In this document: positions 52,965 to 62,155 of the stretch, one piece after another
Numbering within the stretch: position 1 is the first letter of the stretch
Layout of the letters: each line of letters opens with the position of its first letter
Assembly (NCBI RefSeq): GCF_007066085.1
Contig: NZ_CP041405.1
Span: 6,417,501-6,481,500, forward strand
Source: Paenibacillus thiaminolyticus
GTDB lineage: Bacteria > Bacillota > Bacilli > Paenibacillales > Paenibacillaceae
Direction: 5' to 3'
DNA length: 64,000 nt
Notes under the pieces: model-generated
Seen by the model: the letters and a program-made list of their open reading frames with translations, nothing else
The model's database searches: none
Told to the model about the DNA's origin: nothing
Program-made: the position numbers and the translations under genes

Positions 52965-53672
52965 TTGACACATACCGTCGGATTTATTTATGCGCATCCG
53001 GACGACGAGACGTTCGGATGCGCTTGCCTGATCCGCTCCCTGGCGGATCATGGCGTCTCCGCCGCCCTGCTTACGGCCACGAGCGGAGAGGCGGGGAAGC
53101 CAGGCCGGCTTGGCCCGATGACCCGGGACGAGCTGGCAGCCCGGCGGGAGCGGGAATTGGCTGCGGCCGGCGCGATTATGGGCTTGGCGGACATCGAGCT
53201 GCTGCGCTATCCGGACGGACAATTGTCATCCGTCCCGCGCAGCGAGCTTGTCGCGAAGATTGCCGCATTCCTCAACAGGCACCGTATTGCGGTCGTCGTC
53301 ACCTTTCCCGAGGACGGAATCAGCGGGCATCCGGATCATATCGCCATCCATCATGCTGTTAACGAGGCGGTATGGAGCGGGCTCTGCCCGACTGTACAGA
53401 AGCTGTACTACAATATGCTACTGATGGGTCCCGAAGCGGGGGCGGGTTCGGCTATCAGCCTGGAGGCCGCACCATATTGGGAGATGAAGGCAGCGGCGCT
53501 GCGTGCCCACGAATCTCAAATCTTGTCGGTCGAGCGTGTATTCGGCGACTTGCAGGCACTGCCTGCGAATGAACGGATGCGCGGGGAGTCGTTCGCGCTC
53601 GTATGGGAGCGGGGCGTGCATCGCCCGACGGTCCGGGAGCGCTCGCTGCTGGATGGCTTACATGAAGAATGA
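52965..53672 (+). CDS. PIG-L/LmbE-family N-acetylglucosaminyl deacetylase
   Basis: 235 residues. Zinc site AHPDDE at 10-15 with the partner HPDH in GISGHPDHIAIHHA; TSGEAGKPGRLGPMTRDELA and ELLRYPDGQL are family blocks. Members deacetylate GlcNAc-linked molecules, including the bacillithiol and mycothiol precursors (BshB, MshB). Together with the GT4 gene it has the transferase-deacetylase logic of low-molecular-weight thiol or glycolipid making. The start is TTG, with GGAGC upstream. Confidence 0.88.
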   Translation: MTHTVGFIYAHPDDETFGCACLIRSLADHGVSAALLTATSGEAGKPGRLGPMTRDELAARRERELAAAGAIMGLADIELLRYPDGQLSSVPRSELVAKIAAFLNRHRIAVVVTFPEDGISGHPDHIAIHHAVNEAVWSGLCPTVQKLYYNMLLMGPEAGAGSAISLEAAPYWEMKAAALRAHESQILSVERVFGDLQALPANERMRGESFALVWERGVHRPTVRERSLLDGLHEE

Positions 53673-53833
53673 TAGCTTTGGAACGGTGTACGACATGCGC
53701 GCTCCTCGGAATCAAGCCGGGGAGTGTCTTTCTTTTTTCAAAGGATCGGCTCTATTTGTGTCCGTTTTGTGATACCATCGTATTCAGGATAGAGTGGATA
53801 TTCTATTTTATGGAAAAAAGGAGAGTTGATCGC

Positions 53834-55633
53834 ATGCAAGCAAGACCGAAACGTTCTGAAGTGCCGAACGAGAAGACATGGAATTTGAGCGATCTGTTTT
53901 CAAGTCAGGAAGCATGGAAAGAAGAATTGATGAAGATTCAAAAGGATGTGGCCGAGGTCACCCGGTATGAAGGAAAGCTGGGCGAGAGCGCAGCTTCGCT
54001 GCTTGCCTGTCTCGAGGCGCGGGATGCGCTCGTTGTACGGATGTCACGGGCCCATACATATGCGCATCTGCAGCAGGCTGGTGACGGTACGGATCCGGAT
54101 AATCAGGCGAACTCCAGCATCGCGGGCGATGTGCTGTCGCAAGTCAATTCGCAATTATCTTTTATCTCGTCCGAGATTTTGGCGCTCCCGGACAGCACGG
54201 TGGATCGGTTCCTGGAGGAAGAGCCGAAGCTTGCTGTTTACCGCAAAGGGCTGACCGATCTGCTCGAGACAAAGCCGCATCGCCTGTCCGCGGAGACGGA
54301 AGCCGCTTTCGCGTCGTTGGGCGAGCTCTTCGGCGCCCCGCACCGCATCTATCTGCGCAGCAAGCTGTCGGACATGTCATTCGCGGACGTGGAATCAGGA
54401 GACGGAACGAAGTGGCCGGTCTCGTTCGCCCTGTACGAAGGCAAGTATGAAATGTCTCCCGATCATACGCTGCGCCGCGCTGCGTACGCCTCCTTTTCGG
54501 AGACGCTCAAAGCCTACCAACATACGTTCGCCCAGACGTATGCGACAGAAGTGAAGAAGCAGGTGGTCCTGTCCCGCCTGCGCAAATATAACTCCGTAAC
54601 GGAGATGCTGCTGCAGCCGCAGGAAGTCACGCTTGAGATGTACCATCATATTTTGGACATTATCCAGGAGCAATTGGCACCTCACATGCGGCGCTACGCC
54701 AAGCTGAAGCAGCGCGAGCTCGGGCTCGACAAAATGATGTTCTGCGATCTGAAGGCGCCGCTCGATCCGGAGTACAATCCGCATATCTCGATCGAAGAGG
54801 CAGGAAAGCTGATTGCCGAATCGCTGGAGGTGCTCGGTCCGGAATACGGCCAGATTATGAGTGATGCGTTAAATAATCGCTGGATTGATTCCGCCGACAA
54901 TATCGGCAAATCGACCGGCGCGTTCTGTTCGTCGCCGTATGGGGCGCATCCGTATATCCTCATCTCCTGGGCGGACAATATGCGCGGGGCGTTCACGCTG
55001 GCGCATGAGCTGGGCCATGCCGGCCACTTCGCGCTTGCCGGCCGCTACCAGCCGTATGCGACATACCGTCCGGCGATGTACTTCATCGAAGCGCCGTCGA
55101 CGATGAACGAGATGCTGCTGGCCCAGCACATCATGAAGCAATCGTCGGACAACCGGATGAAGAGATGGGTCATTCAACAAATGTTGAGCACATACTATCA
55201 TAACTTTGTGACGCATCTGCTCGAAGGGGAGATGCAGCGCCGCGTATATGATCTCGCTTCCGCCAATGAGCCGCTTACCGCGAAGACGCTGTCCGAGCAA
55301 AAAGGCGCTGTCCTCGCCAAGTTCTGGGGTGATGCCGTGGAGCTGGATGAGGGCGCTCATCTGACGTGGATGCGTCAACCGCATTACTACATGGGCCTGT
55401 ATCCATACACGTATTCCGCAGGGTTGACGGTATCCACCGCCGCCGCGCGGATGATCCAGGAGGAAGGCCAGCCGGCCGTCGATCGCTGGCTCCAGGCGCT
55501 TAAGGCCGGCGGCACGTTGAAGCCGCTCGACCTTATCAAGATTACCGGCGTCGATATGTCAGGCCCGGCAGCGATCGAGGAAGCCGTCGCTTATGTCGGC
55601 ACGCTTGTCGATGAACTGGAGAGATTGTCTTAA
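53834..55633 (+). CDS. pepF: Oligoendopeptidase F (M3B)
   Basis: 599 residues, the PepF type of M3 peptidase: WNLSDLFSSQEAWKEEL opening, HELGH at 391-395 (TLAHELGHAGHF), FIEAPSTMNEMLLAQHIMK with the third zinc ligand, and PYTYSAGLTVSTAAA near the end. It cuts oligopeptides of about 7-17 residues in the cytoplasm. The ATG follows AAAGGAGAG; a long upstream extension in frame is not PepF-like. It differs clearly from the M3 enzyme at 1.1 kb. A terminator follows. Confidence 0.93.
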   Translation: MQARPKRSEVPNEKTWNLSDLFSSQEAWKEELMKIQKDVAEVTRYEGKLGESAASLLACLEARDALVVRMSRAHTYAHLQQAGDGTDPDNQANSSIAGDVLSQVNSQLSFISSEILALPDSTVDRFLEEEPKLAVYRKGLTDLLETKPHRLSAETEAAFASLGELFGAPHRIYLRSKLSDMSFADVESGDGTKWPVSFALYEGKYEMSPDHTLRRAAYASFSETLKAYQHTFAQTYATEVKKQVVLSRLRKYNSVTEMLLQPQEVTLEMYHHILDIIQEQLAPHMRRYAKLKQRELGLDKMMFCDLKAPLDPEYNPHISIEEAGKLIAESLEVLGPEYGQIMSDALNNRWIDSADNIGKSTGAFCSSPYGAHPYILISWADNMRGAFTLAHELGHAGHFALAGRYQPYATYRPAMYFIEAPSTMNEMLLAQHIMKQSSDNRMKRWVIQQMLSTYYHNFVTHLLEGEMQRRVYDLASANEPLTAKTLSEQKGAVLAKFWGDAVELDEGAHLTWMRQPHYYMGLYPYTYSAGLTVSTAAARMIQEEGQPAVDRWLQALKAGGTLKPLDLIKITGVDMSGPAAIEEAVAYVGTLVDELERLS

Positions 55634-55654
55634 TCGAATTGAGTGATGAACAGA

Positions 55655-55692
55655 AGCGATGTCTCCCGGCAAGCGGGGGACATCGCTGCTTA
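55655..55692 (+). terminator. Hairpin terminator after pepF
   Basis: AGCGATGTCTCCC pairs with GGGGGACATCGCT; tail GCTTATTG. Confidence 0.7.
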
Positions 55693-55858
55693 TTGACAGG
55701 GACATACAGAACGCGCCGTTTCATGATGCACTTTCGTCGCCCTAGCTTGCATCCTAGCATCAGGGGAGGAACTTGCTTCGGCTATTGATTTGCCGCCGCG
55801 GATAAGTGTACATTAGAACAATGGACAAGTAACAGGATGTGACAAGGAGGAAGACAAC

Positions 55859-56938
55859 ATGGCAGAACGCATGCTTGTTTTTGTCGGTTCCTATGCAGAC
55901 GGCTCCGGCAGCGGGGTCTATGTGTACGAGTTCGACGAACAGAATGAATCGCTGACATTGACAGATGAAGTATCCGGTCTTCGGAATCCAACCTTTGTGA
56001 ATCTGGATGCGGAAGGCCGCCGGTTATATTCGATTGTGGAAGGCACAAATGGAGAAGGAGGCAAGACAGGGGAGGCGGCCGCTTATGCCATCGATCCGGC
56101 GGCAGGCAAGCTGGAACTGTTGAACCGCTCCTTCACGGTCGATGCGCCGACCTGCCATATTCAGCGCGATTCCGGCAGCAACCATATCGTCGTGGCGAGC
56201 TATCATGGCGGACGGATCGCGCTCGTTGCGCTGACAACGGACGGCCGCATCGGCGAACAGCTGGACGTTCAGCAGCATGAAGGGCACGGGCCGAATGCCG
56301 AGCGGCAGGAGAAGCCGCATCCGCACTCCGTCTTTTTCAGCCCGGACGAGCGGTATCTGTTCGTGCCGGACTTAGGCATCGATCGAATTCGGGCCTATAC
56401 GATCGACAAGGAACGCAGCAAGCTGCAGTTCCATGGCGAGACAGCCGCTCAACCGGGAGCAGGTCCGCGCCATATGGCTTTCCATCCGAACGGGAAGCTC
56501 GCTTTTGTCATCAATGAGCTGGATTCTTCGATTACGTCTTATCATTATGATGCGGATCAGGGGAAGCTGCATCTGATAGCGACAGTGCCGACGCTTCCTC
56601 CCGGCTTCAGCGGGGAGAATTCGTGTGCGGAGATTGCGGTATCGGAGGACGGAGCCTATCTGTACGGCTCGAACCGCGGTCACGACAGCATCGCCGTCTA
56701 TGCGATCGACACGGCGGCAGGAACGTTGACGCTAGTAGAGCATGTGTCTGTCGAAGGGGAGCATCCGCGTCATTTCGCGCTTACACCGGGCGGACGTTAC
56801 CTGATTGCGGCGAACCGGGATACGAACAATCTGGTTCTGTTCCGCGTGGACAAGGCGACCGGCAAGCTCGCCTTTACCGGGAAGACCGTTGAGGCCTCGA
56901 AGCCGGTCTGCGTCAAGCCGGTTATTTTTTACCTGTAG
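55859..56938 (+). CDS. Lactonase family protein (6-phosphogluconolactonase-like, YkgB type)
   Basis: 359 residues, seven-bladed beta-propeller: FVGSYADGSGSGVYVYEFDE, PTCHIQRDSGSNHIVVASYH, KPHPHSVFFSPDERYLFVPD, AGPRHMAFHPNGKLAFVINE and GEHPRHFALTPGGRYLIAAN show the repeated blades. It hydrolyses 6-phosphogluconolactone in the pentose phosphate path in B. subtilis-type members. AAGGAGG before the ATG. Its 3' end lies 26 bp from an IS element whose broken transposase frame reads back into it from the other strand. Confidence 0.88.
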   Translation: MAERMLVFVGSYADGSGSGVYVYEFDEQNESLTLTDEVSGLRNPTFVNLDAEGRRLYSIVEGTNGEGGKTGEAAAYAIDPAAGKLELLNRSFTVDAPTCHIQRDSGSNHIVVASYHGGRIALVALTTDGRIGEQLDVQQHEGHGPNAERQEKPHPHSVFFSPDERYLFVPDLGIDRIRAYTIDKERSKLQFHGETAAQPGAGPRHMAFHPNGKLAFVINELDSSITSYHYDADQGKLHLIATVPTLPPGFSGENSCAEIAVSEDGAYLYGSNRGHDSIAVYAIDTAAGTLTLVEHVSVEGEHPRHFALTPGGRYLIAANRDTNNLVLFRVDKATGKLAFTGKTVEASKPVCVKPVIFYL

Positions 56939-58485
56939 GGTGTTTTGGAAAGCATGTGAATAAGGACAAGGGGCTGTCTAATAAGTCCCCAAAATAAAAA
57001 GTTGGGCGAGAAAACGTAAGGTTTTCCGTCCAACTTTTTTTGTTCTTTCGCTTTTGCAGGAACGTAACGAGGCGGATGCCCGCCACCTTCAGTAGATTGT
57101 GGGCCAAAGCCACAATCCCAAATTCGGTGTGCACCTTCTCCATCCCTCGCAAGGAGAACCGACGGAACGAGCGATTGCCCTTGATGTGACCAAATACGCT
57201 TTCTACCTCGACTTTACGCCGAGCATAGATCGCGGATCTCTCGTCATCCTCAAGGGCTTTTTTGGCCTTTGCTTTTAATTCTTCCCAGATCGTATTCCAG
57301 TGTACCTGGCGGTTCCCCTTGGCCTTGGTGCAGCTTGCCTTGAGTGGACAATCACTGCAATCTTCACATTCATAAATTTTGAAGCTTTGCTCCAGGCCAG
57401 ACGCGTTTTTCTTCGTTTGGTATTTCTTAAAGCGAACGTACTGGCCATTCGGGCAAATAAATCGGTCATCGTGCTCTTCATACGTCCAGTTGGAGGCATG
57501 CCGGATGTCCTTCTTGTAGCGACGCGTTTTCTCTTTCATATAACTGCCGTAAGGAATGAGAAAATCAAAGTGTGGCTGTTTTTCTTCCCCCACTGCATAC
57601 AAGTAATTTTCCTCGCTGCCATAGCCTGCATCAGCAATCACCGTTTTGGGCATCGGCAAAGTAGACGCAGCCAATCGCTCCATATGCGGGATGAAGCAAC
57701 GCGTGTCGGTGGGACGCTGGTGGATGCTGTAAAATAAAACGAACTGGTTTTCTGTCGCCATTTGCACATTGTAACCCGGTTTCAGCTGACCATTCTTCAT
57801 GTGGTCTTCCTTCATCCGCATAAACGTGGCGTCCGGTTCTGTTTTGGAGTAGCTGTTGCGATCGCCAAAGCACGCCTTTTGCTGCTCATACTTGGCGAGC
57901 CGAGGAAGAAAGTCCTCCCGAATTTGTTTCAGTGGCTGCTTCAGGGCACTGCGCTCTTTGCGTAAGGCCTTCCTCGCTTCGCTGTCGTTTGCCTGAGCCA
58001 TTTGTTCGGTGAAAACCTCCACCTACGGCACGAAGATCGAAGCTGATGCTAACAAGTATTCTTTTGTGTGGAAAAAATCCACCCTTCACTTCGAAGAGAA
58101 GCTCAAGCAAAAGGTGCAGGCGACCCTTGCGCATATTCATACGCTCACGCGGCAAGAAGCCGACGAAAACGCGGCGCAAGCCCCCGATGAACTTCCTGCA
58201 AGACTCGAAGAAGCAGCCGCCCTACTGCAAGAAAGATGGCTTCAATCATCTCATCAATGATGCGGGCCACATGATGGTCGGGGATAGTGCCCCCAGATCC
58301 AAAATCATGTGCATCTGCTTGTTATCGTAGGCTTTAAAGGTGGGAGCAAGTTTTCGTTTGGAAACCGTTTTTTCTTCCACATCCCCTAGAGGAAGTGTCA
58401 ATTGCATGGTATACTGTTCAGTAGTAGTCGTCAGATTACGCATAAAAAACCGTCCTTTTTTGAATGATTGTGTGGTAACTTTCAT
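56922..58485 (-). pseudogene. IS1182-type transposase, broken by frameshift and internal inversion
   Basis: Minus-strand pieces: an N-terminal stretch (to about 58290: KLAPTFKAYDNKQMHMILDL), a frame change to IPDHHVARIIDEMIEAI, then a gap, and a long C-terminal part from 58022 (EVFTEQMAQ to RFSLRGMEKVHTEFGIVALA with the DDE-core stretches TVIADAGYGSEENY and KVEVESVFGHIKGNRSFRRF). The missing middle, GTKIEADANKYSFVWKKST onward, is found on the plus strand at 58024-58257, so that part is inverted. The C-terminal frame has no stop inside the element and runs through the left repeat to 56922. Confidence 0.8.
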
Positions 58486-58585
58486 TTTACAGGAAAAGAC
58501 GGTTTTTTGTGTACATTTTTCATATTCAACTAAAACGGGGCGTCCAGAAGTCAGTTTTCACTGACTTTCTGGACAGCCCCTTGTC
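56965..58585 (-). mobile_element. IS1182-family element, internally rearranged
   Basis: The ends are inverted repeats: GACAAGGGGCTGTC (56965-56978) and its complement GACAGCCCCTTGTC (58572-58585). A transposase of the IS1182 type fills it, but in three pieces (see pseudogene). I see no clear direct repeat of the target outside the ends. The element can be mobilised only in trans. Confidence 0.85.
58024..58257 (+). pseudogene. Inverted internal fragment of the IS1182 transposase
   Basis: Encodes GTKIEADANKYSFVWKKST followed by a helical segment (FEEKLKQKVQATLAHIHTL), the conserved block that normally precedes the minus-strand C-terminal part. It runs opposite to the rest of the transposase. 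Confidence 0.75.
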
Positions 58586-58587
58586 GT

Positions 58588-59553
58588 CTACCACAATTCT
58601 AACCATGAAATGGCTGCGCTTGCACTAGTTGTTGCACCGGTAGACTGCGCGGCAAATGTAAAAGTGTCGCCAGGGTTTATCTCGATCTCCAATTCAGACA
58701 GAGGGATTTGCGCCGAGCCGGGACTTTGGGCGGCAAAGGTAATCAAGGTTGTGCCGTTCGTTACTGATGTGCCGGACACATCCACGGAGATTACGCTGGT
58801 GTTAGGTGAAATATTCGTAAAAGACGGGGTTCCTCCGAGTGTGGCATTTTTTACAATGGTATAAAATATGTTCTGGTTCGCCGTCCCGAGAAGCGATAGA
58901 AAGTCGAGCCGAACGCGCACCCGGTTTTGCTTTGATTGGAAGGATGCATTATTTCGTAAGGTAAAAATGGATGTCAAAGAAGTGTCGGTTAATAATTTTG
59001 TATTGTTGAAGGAGTTGCGTGTCGTAACTGCGTTTGTAGCCCCATTGCCTTCAATCATCCCGATGGCTGAACTGGTCCGAATGACCATGTTCCAAGCCAT
59101 TGATATTGAATGGAATAGACATTTCCTTGGGTCGCATTTAAAGCCACGCCGCTGCGCCCGTTTCCGTCAAACGTGTCATTGTTCCAGGCTGACTGCGGAA
59201 TCCAGTTATCCGTTCCATTTTGCCGCCTCAAGATTCCAAAGGAGCTCCCGTTGTAGCCAAAGAAAAAACCGTCTAGATCATCACCCACCCCCATAAGCTG
59301 CGTATCCAGGTGTATATCGAAGAGCATTCACCGTTTCGATTTTTACGGAAGAAGCTGCCGAAGCCGTTGTTTGGATGACGGCCATTGAATTAATGGCATT
59401 CGCTGTCCCGCCTCCGGTCAATGTAGTCAAAATGATATCGCTGTTAATATTGTAGTTAAATGTCCAACCCACAACCGGAAGAAGCTCGATCGTGCGTACA
59501 TCACCGCAGGCTGTGCTCGGCAGCTCGGTACCAACAATTTGGATTATAGACAC
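58588..59553 (-). pseudogene. Decayed gene, probably phage/virus-type surface protein
   Basis: Three minus-strand frames read as parts of one protein: MSIIQIVGTELPSTACGDVR...ALRYTPGYAA (59553-59305), GVGDDLDGFFFGYNGSSFGI...GNVYSIQYQWLG (59290-59085), and NMVIRTSSAIGMIEGNGATN...ASAAISWLELW (59095-58588). Each join lacks a piece: about 15 residues at the first, perhaps 60-100 at the second. The beta-rich, Asn/Thr/Ser-rich make-up with LRRQNGTDNWIP and FYTIVKNATLGGTPSF recalls large phage-associated structural proteins. GTG start with AAAGGGGG. Next to the IS. Confidence 0.6.
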
Positions 59554-59847
59554 AACTAGCCCCCTTTTCCTCCTGACTTTTGATTTTATATCCCTTTTCG
59601 TTTCTCTTTTACCCGGAGCAAGGCCATGAATAAAGAGAACTTGTCCTATTCTATTCTTGCTTTTTATGAAATGGGAGGGCTTATAGTTTGATAATTAAAC
59701 ACAGTTTACCATTTACCGACCACGTCCCTGCAATGAATAGAACCTGTTGTCGGGACCGTTGCCGAAACGGATCCAGGGCAATTGGGATGGCTCCTACAAC
59801 GGAGCGAACCCCCAATGGATTGTACCAGAGGGGGTTCTGCAGCCTGC

Positions 59848-60501
59848 TTATTTACTTTCCGGTTCCTTGATCGTCTCCGGCTCCTTATACTCAACGCCGA
59901 ACGTATCTACCGTGATTTTCTTAATCTTCTGGTCCTCCACTGGTCGGTCAGTCGCATCCCGGTTCACGTTGGCAATCTCATGAACCGTCTCGATACCGGA
60001 AGTCACTTTGCCGAATGCGGCATATTGTCCGTCCAGATGAGGGGCATCCGCATCCATAATGAAGAATTGTGAGCCGGCCGAATCGGGATCCATTGAACGG
60101 GCCATCGAGAGAACTCCTTCCGTATGCTGCAGATCGTTGGTTACGCCATTCGATGAGAACTCGCCCTTGATACTATATCCTGGTCCGCCCATTCCTGTTC
60201 CTTGCGGATCGCCGCCCTGGATCATGAAGCCGGGAATGACCCGATGGAAGATAAGTCCGTCATAAAAGCCTTTGTTCACTAACGAGATGAAGTTGTTGAC
60301 GGTGTTCGGAGCGGTGTCCGGATACAATTCCACTTCAATCTTCTTGCCGCTCTCCATCTCAATCGTGACAAGCGGATGCTTGGCGCTGTCTGCGCCGCTC
60401 GCGTTGCCGGCTTTGCTGCCGCAGCCCGCGACGACCATCATGGAAATGATGAGCAGGGCCATGAGGGTCAAGCCTGTGCGCTGTCTGTTATTGCGTCTCA
60501 T
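59848..60501 (-). CDS. Peptidyl-prolyl cis-trans isomerase, cyclophilin type, lipoprotein
   Basis: 217 residues: lipoprotein signal with VVAGC (Cys27), a short linker, then a cyclophilin domain with FHRVIPGFMIQGGDP, GGPGYSIKGEF, GVLSMARSMDPDSAGSQFFI and DGQYAAFGKV. The active-site Arg and the FFI block are present, so it should be active in folding exported proteins outside the membrane. AGGAGG before ATG. A small inverted repeat (CATACT/AGTATG, 60539-60554) lies in its upstream region. Confidence 0.92.
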   Translation of the reverse strand: MRRNNRQRTGLTLMALLIISMMVVAGCGSKAGNASGADSAKHPLVTIEMESGKKIEVELYPDTAPNTVNNFISLVNKGFYDGLIFHRVIPGFMIQGGDPQGTGMGGPGYSIKGEFSSNGVTNDLQHTEGVLSMARSMDPDSAGSQFFIMDADAPHLDGQYAAFGKVTSGIETVHEIANVNRDATDRPVEDQKIKKITVDTFGVEYKEPETIKEPESK

Positions 60502-61035
60502 GCATTCATTCCTCCTACCTCTTGCTATGAAAATATCTCATACTTTACAGTATGCCATCGAATGGGTGCAAGAGCAAACAGTAGGCCCGTCAGCCGGGGG
60601 GAACGGAGTGAGGACATTATTTCGTGGCGACTCTTGCTGCTTTGGCGGGCAAGTTGCAAGCTGCAGGCGGGTGAAGAGAGACGGCGAGACTTATTGGGGT
60701 TAAAGGGATATCCGGATGAAATGAGATGAAGTTCGTTGATGAACGGCTATGTCGCGACAGGGTGGTGGTATTCCGTCCCTTTTGTCCATTCTCCCCTCGA
60801 CTCAGTTTGCAATGCTTTGGAGAAGGGGGAGCGGCAGTATCATGAGTTCAACCTCGAACGTCCACTGGCAGACGGACACGTATCATAAGTGCGCGTCTCT
60901 CGCGTAACGCTGAGTTAAGGGGATAATGAGTGAAGGACCGCCCGGCTCATCTGTTGCTGAAGCGATGGGATAGCGAGCAAAAGGAGTGAATAACGACAAG
61001 CAGTAAAGGAAACCGCCTGTCAGCGAAACAAAGCC
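60502..61035. other. Intergenic region with no supported gene
   Basis: About 530 bp between two minus-strand genes. Apart from the likely upstream region of the cyclophilin gene I see no coding frame with a ribosome site and no familiar RNA. Confidence 0.5.
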
Positions 61036-61062
61036 GCAGGTCGGGGCGGAACGGTATGTTCC
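61036..61062 (-). terminator. Hairpin downstream of the EamA gene
   Basis: GGGGC-GGAAC / GTTCC-GGCCCC with one bulged base; no T run, so termination is uncertain. Confidence 0.4.
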
Positions 61063-61077
61063 GGCCCCGAGCCTTGA

Positions 61078-61995
61078 CTATTTCGGCGACAGGCTCGCCT
61101 CCGCAGCCGGTGCGTCCGCCTCTCTAGGTTTGTCGTATTGAAGGAATATCCATACGCCGGCAATGAGCAGGACGCAGGCGGATGCCTGGAGCGCCGTCAT
61201 CATCTCGCCGAGCAGAATCCAGGCCAGCAGGCTGGCTCCGACCGGTTCGCCCAGTACGCTCATGGAGATGGAGGTGGCGCTGACATATTTCAGCAGCCAG
61301 TTGAAAAGCATATGACCGAGCACCGTCGGAATGAGCGCCATCAGCAGGAATAAGAGCCACTCGCGTGAAGGGTAGCCGGTCATCGGAAAGCCGGCCCCAA
61401 TGTTATAGAGGGCAAGAACGGCTCCGGCGACGAAAAAGACGGTAAAATTATATACATAGGATGAGATGCGTTGGCGTAAATCTTGGCCAAGCAGCATATG
61501 TACGACGACAGCAACGGTTCCGAGCACGGACAGCAGATCGCCGTACAGCGCTTGTCCCGATAAGCGGAGATCGCCCCAGCCGATCAGCAAGACGCCGAAG
61601 ATGGCGATAACGATCCCGGCCAAGGCCGCTGGCGTCGTCCGCTGCTTGAACAGCCAGAATGAACCGAGCATGACAAGAATAGGCTCTAAGGACAGGATCA
61701 TTGTCGAGCTCGCCACGGTCGTATGCCGAAGCGATTCCATCCAGAGCAGGAAATGGATCGCCAGGAACAGGCCGGACATCCCCATGCGCAGCCAGTCCTT
61801 GCTGCGAACGGCGCGCCATTCCGCACGATAAGCGAACGCCCAGGGCAGCAGCACGAGATTCGTGAGCAACAGACGATACATGGCAATAATTGAAGCGGGC
61901 GCTTCCGACCATTTGACGAAAATGGCGGAAAAGGAGATTGCGATAATTCCGACAATGAGAAGCAGATGAAGATGAGATGATTTTCGGACAGACAT
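61078..61995 (-). CDS. EamA/DMT-family transporter
   Basis: 305 residues, ten membrane segments in two EamA repeats: IIAISFSAIFVKWSEAPASI, MDGLFLAIHF-type second helix (SGLFLAIHFLLWMESLRHTT), and YVSATSISMSVLGEPVGASL in repeat 2. The family exports amino acids, nucleobases and other metabolites; substrate unknown. The start at 61995 has GAGG 9 bases upstream; a GTG four codons earlier lacks spacing. Confidence 0.88.
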   Translation of the reverse strand: MSVRKSSHLHLLLIVGIIAISFSAIFVKWSEAPASIIAMYRLLLTNLVLLPWAFAYRAEWRAVRSKDWLRMGMSGLFLAIHFLLWMESLRHTTVASSTMILSLEPILVMLGSFWLFKQRTTPAALAGIVIAIFGVLLIGWGDLRLSGQALYGDLLSVLGTVAVVVHMLLGQDLRQRISSYVYNFTVFFVAGAVLALYNIGAGFPMTGYPSREWLLFLLMALIPTVLGHMLFNWLLKYVSATSISMSVLGEPVGASLLAWILLGEMMTALQASACVLLIAGVWIFLQYDKPREADAPAAEASLSPK

Positions 61996-62155
61996 CAGTT
62001 TATGCACCTCGTAGGTTATTTATCTTGGTTGTCACGATCAGCTAGTATAGCGCATTTGGAAGGAACAATAAAGGGGGGGCGAAAAGAGTTTCGAGCAGGG
62101 CGTTTTGGCTGTAAGAAATGAGAAACGAGAGTGTAATCAAATGGAGGTGAGTCCG

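Noticed and set aside
52965..53672. Naming the PIG-L gene bshB and the GT4 gene bshA
   Set aside because: The GT4 N-terminus is not BshA-like and PIG-L members have many substrates.
56955..58595. Target-site duplication around the IS
   Set aside because: The matching GACAA/TTGTC at the ends is part of the inverted repeat, not a direct repeat.
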